Shown: positions 1 through 9,885, numbered from the stretch's first letter. The stretch: 64,000 bases of DNA from an uncultured Burkholderiales bacterium (GCA_903822825.1 CAIJQQ010000016.1:62001-126000), one strand, 5' to 3'. A program made the numbers and translations. The notes: generated by a model from the sequence alone, not told the origin.

Positions 1-258
1 CCCCACCAGCACACCACCCACGCCAGCTGGAACGAGAACTTTCAGGTTGATGGCGCTGAAGTTCTTGCGGTAAAGCCACAGCCCCACCAGGTCAGAGATG
101 ATGTAAATCGGCAGCAGCATCACCACCGCTTTGACCGGGGACATGAACAGCGAAAGAATGGGCACCGACAACATGCCCACCGTGGGCAAACCGCCTTTGG
201 ACAAGCCCACAAGAGCTGCCGCCAGCCCCGCCCAGATCAGGTAATTGGCATCGGCCAT
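1..258 (-). CDS. TauE/SafE-family membrane permease (sulfite exporter-like), C-terminus beyond the window edge
   Basis: Reverse-strand translation MADANYLIWAGLAAALVGLSKGGLPTVGMLSVPILSLFMSPVKAVVMLLPIYIISDLVGLWLYRKNF resembles the TauE/SafE N-terminus; open to the window edge. Confidence 0.75.
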   Translation of the reverse strand, partial: MADANYLIWAGLAAALVGLSKGGLPTVGMLSVPILSLFMSPVKAVVMLLPIYIISDLVGLWLYRKNFSAINLKVLVPAGVGGVLVG

Positions 259-306
259 GTCAAACCAGGCACTGCGCTTTGCTCGAGACTGCGCGCAAAT
301 GTGTGC

Positions 307-1140
307 TCATAAATAGGCGCGCGCCCAGCTCAGGCCGCGCGAGGTGCCGCCGGCCGAGGCATCGGCCGGGTTGTACTCGCAGCCGATCCAGCCGTCCCAG
401 CCGCATTCGGCCGACACCTTGTCGATGACCTGGAAGATGTGTGCCCAGTTCACCTCGCCCGTGCCCGGCTCGTGGCGGTGAGGCACCTCGGCGATCTGGA
501 AATGCCCCACCCGACCCGTGGGCAGGTACTGGGCTATTTTTGAGCTCAAGTCGCCTTCGACGATCTGGCAGTGGAACAAGTCCATTTGCACCTTCACGTT
601 GGCTGCACCCACGGCCTGCGCGATGCGGTGCGCGTGGTCTTGGCGGTTGAGGTGAAAGCCCGGCACGCTGCGGGTGTTGATGGGCTCAATGAGCACGTCA
701 CGCCCGGCTTGGGCGGCTTCTGCAGCGGCCCATTGCAGGTTGCTGATCAATGTGGCATCTGCGGCCTCTGCGCTGACACCCTCAGAGCGCAAACCCACCA
801 TGGCGTGGATGCGTGGGCAGTTCAGCGCCTCGGCATACACCAGGGCTTGGTCAAAGCCCGTGCGGAACTCGGCTTCGCGGCCAGGCACGCTGGCCGTGCC
901 GCGACTGCCTGTTTCCCAAGCCTTGGCAAAGCTGTCGGTCTCGGTCCCGCCAGAGGGCGTGTTGAACAACACTTGCTGCAAACCATTGGCTTTGAGACGT
1001 GCGGCCAACTCTTGAGCGGGGAAGGCGTAAGGAAACAAATACTCCACCGCCTTGAAGCCGTCTTGGGCCGCCGCTTCAAAGCGGTCCAGAAACGGCAGGT
1101 CGGGGTACATCATCGACAGGTTGGCGGCAAAGCGGGGCAT
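307..1140 (-). CDS. otnI: 2-oxo-tetronate isomerase / hydroxypyruvate isomerase family TIM-barrel protein
   Basis: ORF 307..1173; likely start MPRFAANLSMMYPDLPFLDRF; adjacent otnC/otnK/ltnD homologues. Confidence 0.85.
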   Translation of the reverse strand: MPRFAANLSMMYPDLPFLDRFEAAAQDGFKAVEYLFPYAFPAQELAARLKANGLQQVLFNTPSGGTETDSFAKAWETGSRGTASVPGREAEFRTGFDQALVYAEALNCPRIHAMVGLRSEGVSAEAADATLISNLQWAAAEAAQAGRDVLIEPINTRSVPGFHLNRQDHAHRIAQAVGAANVKVQMDLFHCQIVEGDLSSKIAQYLPTGRVGHFQIAEVPHRHEPGTGEVNWAHIFQVIDKVSAECGWDGWIGCEYNPADASAGGTSRGLSWARAYL

Positions 1141-1172
1141 GGGGTTCTTTCGGTGTGCAATGGTTTCCATCA

Positions 1173-1194
1173 CGGCGAGGGCGCCGCTCCTACA
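1173..1194 (-). repeat. REP-like palindromic element, single copy
   Basis: Minus strand TGTAGGAGCGGCGCCCTCGCCG. Confidence 0.6.
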
Positions 1195-1197
1195 GGG

Positions 1198-1857
1198 TCA
1201 CCAGCGTGCGCCAAAGGACTGGCGCAGTTCGTCCAGGTCGCTGGCCTGCAGCGGCGGGGTGTGGGGTAGCAGCAGCATGAGCCGTGCAGTGTCTTCGAGT
1301 TCTTCGAGCGTGGACATGGCGGTGGCGGGCGTGTTGTGCCACACGTTGGGGCCTAAACGCGGCAGCATCACCGCGCGGATGGGCGTGCCTTGTGCCGCGT
1401 AACTGCGGATCAAGGCCGCCACTTCTTTGGCCGCCTCGGGGCTGCCGGGGCGGTGGTACCGCGCAAGCGGCACGTGGCCTACTTTCATCACAAAGTACGG
1501 GGTGATCGGTGGCAGCAATTCCGCGCCGTGGGCGTTCAGGCTGAGCGCCACGCAGTGCGTGCTGTGGGTGTGGATCACGCAACGCGTGTCGGCGTCCTGT
1601 TCGCAAGCAGCAGCGTAAATCTGGCGGTGCAAGGCGATGGTCTTGCTGCCCTTGTCACCACTGACTTGCTGGCCTTGCAGGTCGAGCTTGGCCAGGCGTG
1701 CTGGGTCCAGAAAACCCAAACTCGCATCGGTGGGGGTGATGAGAAAACCATCATCGAGCCGCACGCTGATGTTGCCCGCCGTGGCGTGCACATAGCCTCG
1801 CTCAAACAGGCTGCGGCCCACGCGGCAAATTTCTTCGCGGGCTTGGGATTCATTCAT
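1198..1857 (-). CDS. otnC: class II aldolase/adducin family, 3-oxo-tetronate 4-phosphate decarboxylase
   Basis: MNESQAREEICRVGRSLFERGYVHATAGNISVRL with HTHSTHCVALS metal-site motif; operon context. Confidence 0.85.
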   Translation of the reverse strand: MNESQAREEICRVGRSLFERGYVHATAGNISVRLDDGFLITPTDASLGFLDPARLAKLDLQGQQVSGDKGSKTIALHRQIYAAACEQDADTRCVIHTHSTHCVALSLNAHGAELLPPITPYFVMKVGHVPLARYHRPGSPEAAKEVAALIRSYAAQGTPIRAVMLPRLGPNVWHNTPATAMSTLEELEDTARLMLLLPHTPPLQASDLDELRQSFGARW

Positions 1858-1883
1858 GCGCTCTCCTGCTGGCATGGTTTCAT

Positions 1884-1960
1884 TGTAGGAGCCCCGCCCT
1901 CGGGGCGAATGCTTGCGGCCTGCAAGCGTTTGATCGCGGCGGGGGCGCCGCTCCTGCAGG
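1884..1960. repeat. REP-like inverted doublet between otnC and otnK
   Basis: tgtaggagccccgccctcggggcgaat ... atcgcggcgggggcgccgctcctgcagg. Confidence 0.6.
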
Positions 1961-1969
1961 GGGCATGGG

Positions 1970-3235
1970 TCATGGCAAGGCGGCAAAGGCTTTGGTGAAG
2001 ACGTCTTCGGTGCCGAAGTTGCCTGACTTGAGCGTGATGTGCACACCGCCGTTGCTTGAAGGCGCATGGCACCACGGAACGCCCGGATCGATCTGTGGAC
2101 CGATTTGCAACTGCGCAATGCCCAGCGCCTGCACGCAAGCGCCCGAAGTTTCGCCGCCTGCCACCACCAGTTGCTGCACGCCCAGACCGACCAAGCCACG
2201 GGCCACAGCGGCAAGCGCGTGTTCGACCAAAGCACCCGCCTCGGCCACGCCCAGCCGCGCCTGCACGGCTTTGACAGCCTCGTGTTCGGCGGTGGAGTAC
2301 ACCAGCACCGGTCCGTCACGCAAAAGTGGCGCGGCCCAGGCCAGCACCTGCTGCACGACAGTCTCACTTTGGCCGTGCATCAGCGCTGCCGGGTTGATCG
2401 CCATCGCGGGCCGACCGCTGGCTTTGAAGTGCGCCACTTGCGCGTTGGTGGCCAGCGAGCAGCTGCCTGAGACCACGGCTTGCAAGCCACAGGCCGCAGG
2501 CAACTGGCTCGCCTGCAAAGAAGGCTTCAGGCCAAAGTTGGCGGGCAGGCCAATGGCCACGCCCGAGCCAGCGGTCACCAGCGGCATGCCCTTCAAGGCA
2601 GGTCCGAGCAGGTGCAGGTCGTCGTTGCTGGTCGCGTCCACCACCGCCACGCCGACACCTTCAGCACGCAAAGCGGCGATGCGCTCGCGAATGGCCGCTT
2701 CACCTTGCGCCACCGTTTTGTAATCGATCAAGCCCACCTTGCGCTTGGTTTGCGCTTGCATCACGCGCACCAAGTTCGCATCCTGCATGGGTGTGAGGGG
2801 GTGGTTTTGCATGCCTGATTCGTTGAGCAGCACATTGCCCGCGAACAAATAGCCCTTGAACACGGTGCGGCCGTTGTCCGGGAAGGCCGGGGTTGCGATG
2901 GTGAAGTCTGTGCCCAGTGCGTCCATCAGCGCCTCGGTCACCGGGCCGATGTTGCCCTCGGGTGTACTGTCAAAAGTGGAGCAGTATTTGAAATAGATTT
3001 GCTGCGCCCCTTGCGCTTGCAACCACGTCAAGGCTTCGAGCGATTGCGCAATCGCCTCATCCGCTGGGATGGTGCGCGACTTGAGCGCCACCACCACCGC
3101 GTCCACGTCAGCCGACAGGGGCGATGTGGGCACGCCAATGGTTTGCACCACCCGCATGCCCGAGCGCACCAGGTTGTTGGCGAGGTCCGTGGCGCCTGTG
3201 AAGTCGTCGGCAATGCAACCGAGTTGGATCTTCAT
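1970..3235 (-). CDS. otnK: four-carbon acid sugar kinase (3-oxo-tetronate kinase)
   Basis: 421 aa; MKIQLGCIADDFTGATDLANNLVRSGMRVVQTIG is typical of the DUF1537/OtnK N-terminus. Confidence 0.9.
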   Translation of the reverse strand: MKIQLGCIADDFTGATDLANNLVRSGMRVVQTIGVPTSPLSADVDAVVVALKSRTIPADEAIAQSLEALTWLQAQGAQQIYFKYCSTFDSTPEGNIGPVTEALMDALGTDFTIATPAFPDNGRTVFKGYLFAGNVLLNESGMQNHPLTPMQDANLVRVMQAQTKRKVGLIDYKTVAQGEAAIRERIAALRAEGVGVAVVDATSNDDLHLLGPALKGMPLVTAGSGVAIGLPANFGLKPSLQASQLPAACGLQAVVSGSCSLATNAQVAHFKASGRPAMAINPAALMHGQSETVVQQVLAWAAPLLRDGPVLVYSTAEHEAVKAVQARLGVAEAGALVEHALAAVARGLVGLGVQQLVVAGGETSGACVQALGIAQLQIGPQIDPGVPWCHAPSSNGGVHITLKSGNFGTEDVFTKAFAALP

Positions 3236-4143
3236 GCCTTGCCTTTCGGCAGTTCAATGCCCGGAAAAATCTTGATGACCGCGCTGTCGTCTTCCTTGGC
3301 AAAGCCTGCGGTGCTGGCCTGCATGAACATCTGGTGCGCGGTGGAAGACAGCGGCAGTGGGAACTTGCTGGCACGCGCCATGTCGAGCACGATGCCTAAA
3401 TCTTTCACAAAAATGTCCACAGCTGAGAGCGGCGTGTAGTCGGCCGCCAGCACATGGGCCATGCGGTTTTCAAACATCCAGCTGTTGCCCGCGCTGTTGG
3501 TGATCACCTCGTACAGCGCATCGGCGTCAACGCCTTCGCGCAATCCCAGGGCCATGGCCTCGGCAGCGGCCGCAATGTGCACGCCGGCCAGCAGCTGGTT
3601 GATGATCTTGACCTTGCTGCCCGCACCCGCGCTGTCGCCCAGCTTGTAGACCTTGGCGGCCATGGCATTCAAGTACGGCTCGGCCACGGCATAGGCCTCG
3701 GGTTGGCCCGCCGTCATCATCGTCATCTGGCCGGATGCGGCTTTGGCTGCACCGCCCGAGATGGGCGCGTCCACATAACGCAGGCCCATGGCCTCCAGGC
3801 GCGCTTCCAAAGCCACCGACCAGTTCGGGTCGACGGTGGAGCACATCACGAACACGCTGCCGGGCTTCATGCTGGCAGCACAACCGGGCATGCCATCGGG
3901 TGTAGTGCCGTCGCCAAACAGCACGGCTTCGGTCTGCGCGGCATTGACCACCACCGAGACAACCACGTCACTTGCTGCGCCCAAAGATGCCAAGGTGTCG
4001 TGCGCCACACCGCCGTCTTTGGCAAAGGCTTGCGCGACCTCGCGCCGCACATCAAACACCTGCACGGCGTGCCCTGCACGGCGCAGCGAAGCGGCCATGC
4101 CCGAGCCCATGGCCCCCAAACCGATCAAACCCACTGTCGTCAT
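3232..4143 (-). CDS. ltnD: L-threonate dehydrogenase-like NAD-dependent beta-hydroxyacid dehydrogenase
   Basis: MTTVGLIGLGAMGSGMAASLRRAGHAV Rossmann motif; overlaps otnK start by 4 nt. Confidence 0.85.
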   Translation of the reverse strand: MTTVGLIGLGAMGSGMAASLRRAGHAVQVFDVRREVAQAFAKDGGVAHDTLASLGAASDVVVSVVVNAAQTEAVLFGDGTTPDGMPGCAASMKPGSVFVMCSTVDPNWSVALEARLEAMGLRYVDAPISGGAAKAASGQMTMMTAGQPEAYAVAEPYLNAMAAKVYKLGDSAGAGSKVKIINQLLAGVHIAAAAEAMALGLREGVDADALYEVITNSAGNSWMFENRMAHVLAADYTPLSAVDIFVKDLGIVLDMARASKFPLPLSSTAHQMFMQASTAGFAKEDDSAVIKIFPGIELPKGKA

Positions 4144-4221
4144 GGTGTTCTGCCTGTTCAAATTCAACAGGTCATCATACAAATTTTCAGACCTTGGGTC
4201 TTCCGGAATTACCCTGCTGCC

Positions 4222-4590
4222 TCAGTGGAGCGCGTGCGCCTGCAACTGCGCCAAGGTCACGAACTCAAGCGCTTTGGCATGTGTGGATTCGAGCACCACA
4301 TGGGGGGCGACACCCGCATCAAAAGCCTGCTTCCAGCGCAAAGCGCACAGGCACCACCGGTCGCCGGGATTCAAGCCTGCAAAGCGGTACTCGGGCACAG
4401 GGGTGCTCAGGTCGTTGCCTTTTTGGCGCGAGAATGCCAAAAATTCTGCGGTCACTTTGGCGCACACCACATGGCTGCCTTGGTCGTGCTCGTCGGTGTT
4501 GCAGCAGCCATCGCGGTAGTAGCCCGTGAGCGGGTCGTAGGAGCATGGCACCAAGGCCTTGCCCAGCACATTCAAAGCGTCATCGTTCAT
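4222..4590 (-). CDS. DUF2237 family protein
   Basis: 122 aa; NVLGKALVPCSYDPLTGYYRDGCCNTDEHDQGSHVVCAKVTAEFLAFSRQKGNDLSTP is characteristic of DUF2237. Confidence 0.85.
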   Translation of the reverse strand: MNDDALNVLGKALVPCSYDPLTGYYRDGCCNTDEHDQGSHVVCAKVTAEFLAFSRQKGNDLSTPVPEYRFAGLNPGDRWCLCALRWKQAFDAGVAPHVVLESTHAKALEFVTLAQLQAHALH

Positions 4591-4691
4591 CTGTTGCGTT
4601 TCCTGGGGGTTTTATTTCAATCATAGCCACTCGGGTTTTCAAGCGCGGTTACGCTTGGGGCCTGACCATTGACGCTGCGCCTTGCCCCAAC

Positions 4692-5078
4692 ATGCACAAA
4701 AAACCCTCTGACCGCCTGGCGGCCTTGACCCCCGGTGACATCTCTGCCGTGATTCAAATGGCTTGGGAAGACAGGACCACGTTCGAGACCATCCACGAGC
4801 GCTTGGGCCTGAGCGAGCCTGAGGTCATCCGGCTGATGCGCGCTGAACTTCAGCCGAGCTCTTTCAAAATGTGGCGCGAACGCACACGCGGGCGGGTCAC
4901 CAAGCATCGGGCCCTTCGGCCTGCGCAAATGAAGTTCGATGACCACGCTGTGGCCGACCACCGCCGCGCCAACGCCTGTCACGGATCGGGACTGAGCCGG
5001 GGGTTGAATGGGAGGGTGCAAAATGGCAGCATTCAAGTGCACCAGCCCTTCGACAAAGTTCACGATGCCCATTCAGCC
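4692..5078 (+). CDS. TIGR03643/DUF2805-like small protein; no in-frame stop before the downstream gene
   Basis: MHKKPSDRLAALTPGDISAVIQMAWEDRTTFETIHERLGLSEPEVIRLMRAELQPSSFKMWRERTRGRVTKHRALRPAQMKF; frame stays open into 5079..5570. Confidence 0.6.
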
Positions 5079-5570
5079 ATGAAACAAGTCCATGCCATTC
5101 TCACCGTCTTGCTGGCTGCATTGGGCAGCCACGCCTTTGCCCAGATCGACACCGCTGCACCCACGCCGCAGCCAGCCGCGTTGACGCCGCCCCCTGCGGT
5201 GCAACTGGTCCAGGTGCGTGTGCTGTCCACCACGCCTGTGCAAGTGACCACTGCGCAGGGCATGGAGCTCAGTTACAAAACCGTTTATGAACTCAACGGC
5301 CAGCAATTCAGTGTCCAGTTGCCGCAAGATCCCGGGGACCATTTGCTTCTGCAAATGCCAACCCAGCCCTTGTTTGTGCCTGCACCAATGGCTGCATCGA
5401 CTGTTCAGGTGCAGACGGTGGTTGGCGTGCCCTACGCCCCCTATACCCCCTATGCCCCTTACCCCTCCGTGCTTTTTGTCGGTTCGCTGTACAGACCCTT
5501 GCCCTACATTGGCGGCATCCACCACTCTGCGGGTGGCGGCCGGTTTGGACGCCGGGGCGGCAGGCATTGA
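5079..5570 (+). CDS. secreted hypothetical protein with signal peptide and YAPYTPYAPYP low-complexity segment
   Basis: MKQVHAILTVLLAALGSHAFAQ signal peptide within ORF 4545..5570. Confidence 0.6.
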   Translation: MKQVHAILTVLLAALGSHAFAQIDTAAPTPQPAALTPPPAVQLVQVRVLSTTPVQVTTAQGMELSYKTVYELNGQQFSVQLPQDPGDHLLLQMPTQPLFVPAPMAASTVQVQTVVGVPYAPYTPYAPYPSVLFVGSLYRPLPYIGGIHHSAGGGRFGRRGGRH

Positions 5571-5661
5571 GCAAGGTGGTGGCAAGCCATTCGCCCCCGC
5601 GCCCATGCTGAGCGCCTTTGAAGCACTTTCTCAGGCGGGTGAGGTCCTGTGAGGCCCCGCC

Positions 5662-6231
5662 TCAATCGGGCCGAGGGATGAGTTTGTAGGACAGCAGCTG
5701 TCCGTCTGCGCCCACCCGGGCCAGCACCATGTCGCCCGAGGCGATGTTTTCCCCTGCGTAATCTTGGATGTTGACATGGTGCGTCACCAAGATGAGTGCC
5801 TTGTCACCTTTGGTTTTGAGCTTGTCAGCGATGAGTTGTTTCAACGATGTCGTGCGCTCTTTGGCTTGGTGCATCTCGTCAAAGAACGAGGCCAAAGCCG
5901 GTTCGACTTGGACGCTCCCAAAGTCCAACAATTTCGCGGTGTCTTGGCATCTGCACCAGGCGCTGGTGTAAACCTCTGCCGCTGTAACGCCTTGCTTTTT
6001 GAGCCACGCCCCCACCACAGAGGCCTGCTTGCGCCCCTGTGCACTCAGGTTGCGCTGCGTTTTGCAGTCGTTCAGTGCGTAGCCTGCTGGGTCGCCCACG
6101 CCGGGCGCCAGTGTGTGACGCATCAACAACACGTGCTCAGAGGCCTGGAGCTTTCGGGACATCTCGCTCGCTTGCGCGCACACCCCAACGAGCAGCCAGA
6201 GCGCGCACAGGGTGATTTTTCGGCCATTCAT
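5662..6231 (-). CDS. exported histidine phosphatase (phosphoglycerate mutase-like) family protein
   Basis: Signal peptide, then HVLLMRHTLAPGVGDP (RH motif) and LVTHHVNI. Confidence 0.75.
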   Translation of the reverse strand: MNGRKITLCALWLLVGVCAQASEMSRKLQASEHVLLMRHTLAPGVGDPAGYALNDCKTQRNLSAQGRKQASVVGAWLKKQGVTAAEVYTSAWCRCQDTAKLLDFGSVQVEPALASFFDEMHQAKERTTSLKQLIADKLKTKGDKALILVTHHVNIQDYAGENIASGDMVLARVGADGQLLSYKLIPRPD

Positions 6232-6563
6232 CATGTGGACGCCGCGGTCTGCACCGCGTTTGGAAATTCTTGGGTGATCAGCAAGTCGATGGCCTTGGCC
6301 AAACCGAAGTCCAGGGCCGTCAAACCACCGGCATCGTGCGTCCAAAGTCGAATCCGAATTCGGCGGTAAACCGACAGGCATTCGGGGTGGTGGTTGTGCT
6401 GCTCAGCCAGTGCGGCCACTTTGTCAAAGAAGGCCACAGCCGTTGAAAAACTGTCGAACTGCCAGTTCTTTTCAATGCAGTCTGGGTTCGAATGGCGCGT
6501 CCAAGCGTGCAGTTGGGTCAGGTCTTGGTGCACTTGCGCGCCTGTGAGTCTGGAGGGCGTCAT
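6231..6563 (-). CDS. phhB: 4a-hydroxytetrahydrobiopterin (pterin-4a-carbinolamine) dehydratase
   Basis: 110 aa with FDSFSTAVAFFDKVAALAEQHNHHPE motif. Confidence 0.85.
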   Translation of the reverse strand: MTPSRLTGAQVHQDLTQLHAWTRHSNPDCIEKNWQFDSFSTAVAFFDKVAALAEQHNHHPECLSVYRRIRIRLWTHDAGGLTALDFGLAKAIDLLITQEFPNAVQTAAST

Positions 6564-6642
6564 TTGTGTTGTGTCCTTTGATCAGGCTGGAGTGTGCCAG
6601 CGCGGACGCGCATGGGCGAAGGCGCGTGGGCGATGGCCACGT

Positions 6643-7905
6643 TCACACCAAGGGCACCTCATCCCAGCCGGTGGTGTAGTTGGGCGACTTGCGCTCTTGC
6701 CGCATTTGCCAGCCTGCCAAAGCCCCTTGCGAAGAGACCTTGACTGCGCCACGACCGTAGCGGAGGTTCAGCTTGTCCAGGGCCTGCATGAGCCGAGCGT
6801 TGCTGGTGGTTTCGGGCTCCAGCAAGTCGCCTTGCCTGTGCGCCTCGGGGCTGATCTCGCTGAGCATGATGCCGGCCTTTTTGTACAGGTAGTCAGGCTT
6901 GAACATGCGCTCGCACAGGTGGGCCACCCAGCGGTTGACCTCGAGGCTGTCGTTCGTCGGGTAAGGCAGTGGCACGGCAAGGCTGGGTGTGTATTGCGGC
7001 AAGTCCTTTCGCATGCGGTTGGTCTGCAAAAAGACTTGGATCACCGAGGCCTGGCCGCCTTGCGCCCTGAGTTTGGTACAGGCGTTGGCCACAAACGTGG
7101 ACAGCGCATCTTGGAGCACGGGCAACTCACTGACCATGCTGCCAAACGATCGGCTCGAGATGATTTGCCGTTTGTCGCTTTGAACTTCCTGCAAGTCCAT
7201 GCACGCGGTCTCTTGCAACTCGCGTTGGGTTTTTTCCATCACGACGCCCAATTCGGCGCGCAGCGTGGCGGTGTGTGCTTCGCGCAAGTCCAGTGCGGTG
7301 CTCACGCCGTGCAGTGCCAGCTTTTGCGTGAGCTTGCGGCCCACGCCCCAGACTTCCTGCACCGGTATGCGCTGCAGCAGTTGGGCTTTTTGCGCTTCGC
7401 TCAGGGCGTTGTAGTTGAAGACCCCTTTGGAGCGCGGGTGTTTTTTGGCCACATGGTTGGCCAGCTTGGCCAGTGTCTTGGTGGGGCCGATGCCAACGCA
7501 CACAGGCATGCCTGTCCACATGCCCACCCGCTCGCGCATGGCGTAGCTCACTTCACGCAGTTTCGGTGTGCCCGTCAGATCGACAAAGCATTCGTCAATC
7601 GAATACACCTCGCTTCGGGGTGAAAACCCGGCAAGGATGTGCATGACCCGGTTGGACAGGTCGGCATACAGGGCGTAGTTGCTGCTCATGGCTAAAATGC
7701 CGTGTTCCTCGGCCAGCACCTTGCATTCGAACCAGGGTTGGCCCATTTTCACGCCCAGCGCTTTGGCCTCGTTGGAGCGTGACACCACGCAGCCGTCGTT
7801 GTTGGACAACACGACCATCGGCACCTGGGCCAAGTCGGGCCGGAAGGTCCGTTCACAGCTCACATAAAAATTGTTGCAGTCCACCAGGGCCAACTGCTGC
7901 TTCAT
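6643..7905 (-). CDS. umuC: Y-family DNA polymerase V catalytic subunit UmuC
   Basis: 420 aa [25 protein letters not shown]...[10 protein letters not shown]; downstream of umuD-like gene. Confidence 0.93.
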   Translation of the reverse strand: MKQQLALVDCNNFYVSCERTFRPDLAQVPMVVLSNNDGCVVSRSNEAKALGVKMGQPWFECKVLAEEHGILAMSSNYALYADLSNRVMHILAGFSPRSEVYSIDECFVDLTGTPKLREVSYAMRERVGMWTGMPVCVGIGPTKTLAKLANHVAKKHPRSKGVFNYNALSEAQKAQLLQRIPVQEVWGVGRKLTQKLALHGVSTALDLREAHTATLRAELGVVMEKTQRELQETACMDLQEVQSDKRQIISSRSFGSMVSELPVLQDALSTFVANACTKLRAQGGQASVIQVFLQTNRMRKDLPQYTPSLAVPLPYPTNDSLEVNRWVAHLCERMFKPDYLYKKAGIMLSEISPEAHRQGDLLEPETTSNARLMQALDKLNLRYGRGAVKVSSQGALAGWQMRQERKSPNYTTGWDEVPLV

Positions 7906-8732
7906 GCCAATTCGATCCTGGCGGTGTTCATCATGATCGGTTTGACCAGGATCTTGTAAGTGTCCAGGTCAAAGCCCTGCGCCTCGTGGGCCTCGTGTTG
8001 CGGGTGCTTGGAGCACCAGGTCCCCAGATAACGCCAGTTGTGAATGCGGTGGCGTTGCACCCAATGGCCGTTTTGCTCGACCAAGTCGACCGCGCCAGGA
8101 AAAGGCCAGGCGTGCACTTTCAAGTCCACCAACGCGGTGAAAAGGCGTTGGTCGTGGGCTTGCCGATTTTCTGTGCCCACGCATGCGCCCAGGCAGGTTT
8201 TGACTTGCAGGCCGAAGCAGCCCCGTTGGCCGATTTTTTCCAGGCCCAGCAAGCCCAGGCACAAGCGGTGCTGGTCAGCCAGCTCGCGCAGCTTGCTTTG
8301 CGCCGCATGCACCGAGCTGAAGAGCCCGTACAGGCGGTCGGTCTGACCGACGGCGACGTCCTTGCCCGTCACGATCTGCGGTGTGCCACCCGTCAGATGC
8401 GGCAACTCGATGGCGCACAGGCTGCGCAAGCGCCGCAAGCGGATGTTGTACAGCGGGTGACGTTGTTTGATCAGCCGTGCCTCCAGCAGCAGTGCGCCGA
8501 TTTCGCCCGCAGTTTCGATGCAGTCCACGCGCCGGGACTGCGCGAGCATTTCCGCCTCTTCCTGGGTCCGCAGGTGCGCCAGCACGCGGCTGCGGATGTC
8601 CACGCTCTTGCCGATGTACAGGGGCAGCGTGCCTTCGCCCCTGAAGATGTACACGCCGCAGCCGCGCGGCAATGCCGCCAGCGAATGGGGGTCGATCAGG
8701 TGCGGTAATGCCGGGGCTGCGGTTTGCGTCAT
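7902..8732 (-). CDS. cho: GIY-YIG excinuclease Cho (UvrC-homologue endonuclease)
   Basis: [35 protein letters not shown] (GIY-YIG nuclease); overlaps umuC start by 4 nt. Confidence 0.85.
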   Translation of the reverse strand: MTQTAAPALPHLIDPHSLAALPRGCGVYIFRGEGTLPLYIGKSVDIRSRVLAHLRTQEEAEMLAQSRRVDCIETAGEIGALLLEARLIKQRHPLYNIRLRRLRSLCAIELPHLTGGTPQIVTGKDVAVGQTDRLYGLFSSVHAAQSKLRELADQHRLCLGLLGLEKIGQRGCFGLQVKTCLGACVGTENRQAHDQRLFTALVDLKVHAWPFPGAVDLVEQNGHWVQRHRIHNWRYLGTWCSKHPQHEAHEAQGFDLDTYKILVKPIMMNTARIELA

Positions 8733-8736
8733 GGCC

Positions 8737-9177
8737 TCAATACAGCTTGTGCAGGTTGCGTGTGACCACACCCCAGATCACCAGTTCTTCACCGTCCTTG
8801 ACCATGATGGGCGGGTAAAGCGGGTTCTCGGCGACCAACTTGAGCACGCCGCCGCGCCGGTGCAGACGTTTGACGGTGTAATCGTTGTTGAGCACCGCCA
8901 GCACGATGTTGCCGTGCTTGGCCTCGATGGAGCGGTCCACCAGCAGTTCATCGCCTTCGTAGATGCCAATGCCGTTCATCGAGTCGCCCTTGACCCGGAA
9001 GATGAAGGTCGCTTCTTTGTTGCGAATCAGGTGCTCGTTCAGGTCGATGCGCTTGCGCGTGTGGTCTGCTGCCGGCGACGGAAAACCCGCGGACACGCGC
9101 CAGGCACACACATCCAGCCAGACGGGGGTGTCGGAGACCGCAATGGGAACAGGTCGGGATTCGAGGTGCGCTGACAT
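8737..9177 (-). CDS. umuD: UmuD-like LexA/S24 autoproteolytic protein
   Basis: 146 aa with FRVKGDSMNGIGIYEGDELLVDRS and NNDYTVKRL (Ser/Lys dyad). Confidence 0.9.
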   Translation of the reverse strand: MSAHLESRPVPIAVSDTPVWLDVCAWRVSAGFPSPAADHTRKRIDLNEHLIRNKEATFIFRVKGDSMNGIGIYEGDELLVDRSIEAKHGNIVLAVLNNDYTVKRLHRRGGVLKLVAENPLYPPIMVKDGEELVIWGVVTRNLHKLY

Positions 9178-9189
9178 GCCTTGAATATA

Positions 9190-9205
9190 CTGTACAAATC
9201 TACAG
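9190..9205 (-). promoter_or_regulatory. LexA/SOS box CTGTACAAATCTACAG
   Basis: Perfect CTGT-N8-ACAG, 12 nt upstream of the umuD start. Confidence 0.85.
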
Positions 9206-9393
9206 CCTTTCAAGTCCTCATATGGGTGCGCAAAGGTGAACCTGCCGCTCAAAGCCAGCGCGAACTGCCAACGCACGGCTTGGCCCGATTCGCCGCAAGG
9301 ATGGACCCCCAAGGGGGTGTCGGCGTATCCTCGGGTGTCGTTTGGCGACGTGTGCTGCTGGCCACAGCGCTTGTTTTGCAAAAAGGAGTTCTC

Positions 9394-9852
9394 ATGCGTG
9401 CGGTTGGCAATTTCCTGTGGTTCATTCTGGGCGGTGTTTTCATGGGCCTGGGCTGGTGGCTCGTGGGGCTGATCGCATTCATCAGCATCGTGGGCATCCC
9501 CTGGGGCCGGGCGTGCTTTGTCATCGGCAACTTCACGTTTTTTCCGTTCGGGCGTGAAGCCATCAACCGCAAGGAGTTGACGCACGAAGAAGACCTGGGC
9601 ACCGGGGCGTTGGGCCTGGTGGGCAACATTGTCTGGTTTTTGCTGGCAGGCGTGTGGCTGGCGATCGGCCACGTCATCTCGGCCGTGGTGTGCTTTTTCA
9701 CCATCATCGGCATCCCGTTTGGGATTCAGCACCTCAAGCTCGCGGGCATCGCGCTGGCGCCCGTGGGCAAGACCATTGTCTCCAAAGAAGTTGCAGCCGC
9801 TGCCCGCGAGGCCAATGCGCGTGCGCACGTGACGCAAATGCGCCGCGACTGA
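9394..9852 (+). CDS. YccF domain-containing inner membrane protein
   Basis: MRAVGNFLWFILGGVFMGLGWWLVGLIAFISIVGIPWGRACF; duplicated YccF motifs. Confidence 0.88.
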   Translation: MRAVGNFLWFILGGVFMGLGWWLVGLIAFISIVGIPWGRACFVIGNFTFFPFGREAINRKELTHEEDLGTGALGLVGNIVWFLLAGVWLAIGHVISAVVCFFTIIGIPFGIQHLKLAGIALAPVGKTIVSKEVAAAAREANARAHVTQMRRD

Positions 9853-9885
9853 GTCTGCCGCCTCGCCGCTGCGGGGCGCAGGGGC

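Noticed and set aside
6470-6500. GGTTCGAAT motif resembling a tRNA T-loop
   Set aside because: Lies inside phhB and no cloverleaf can be drawn around it.
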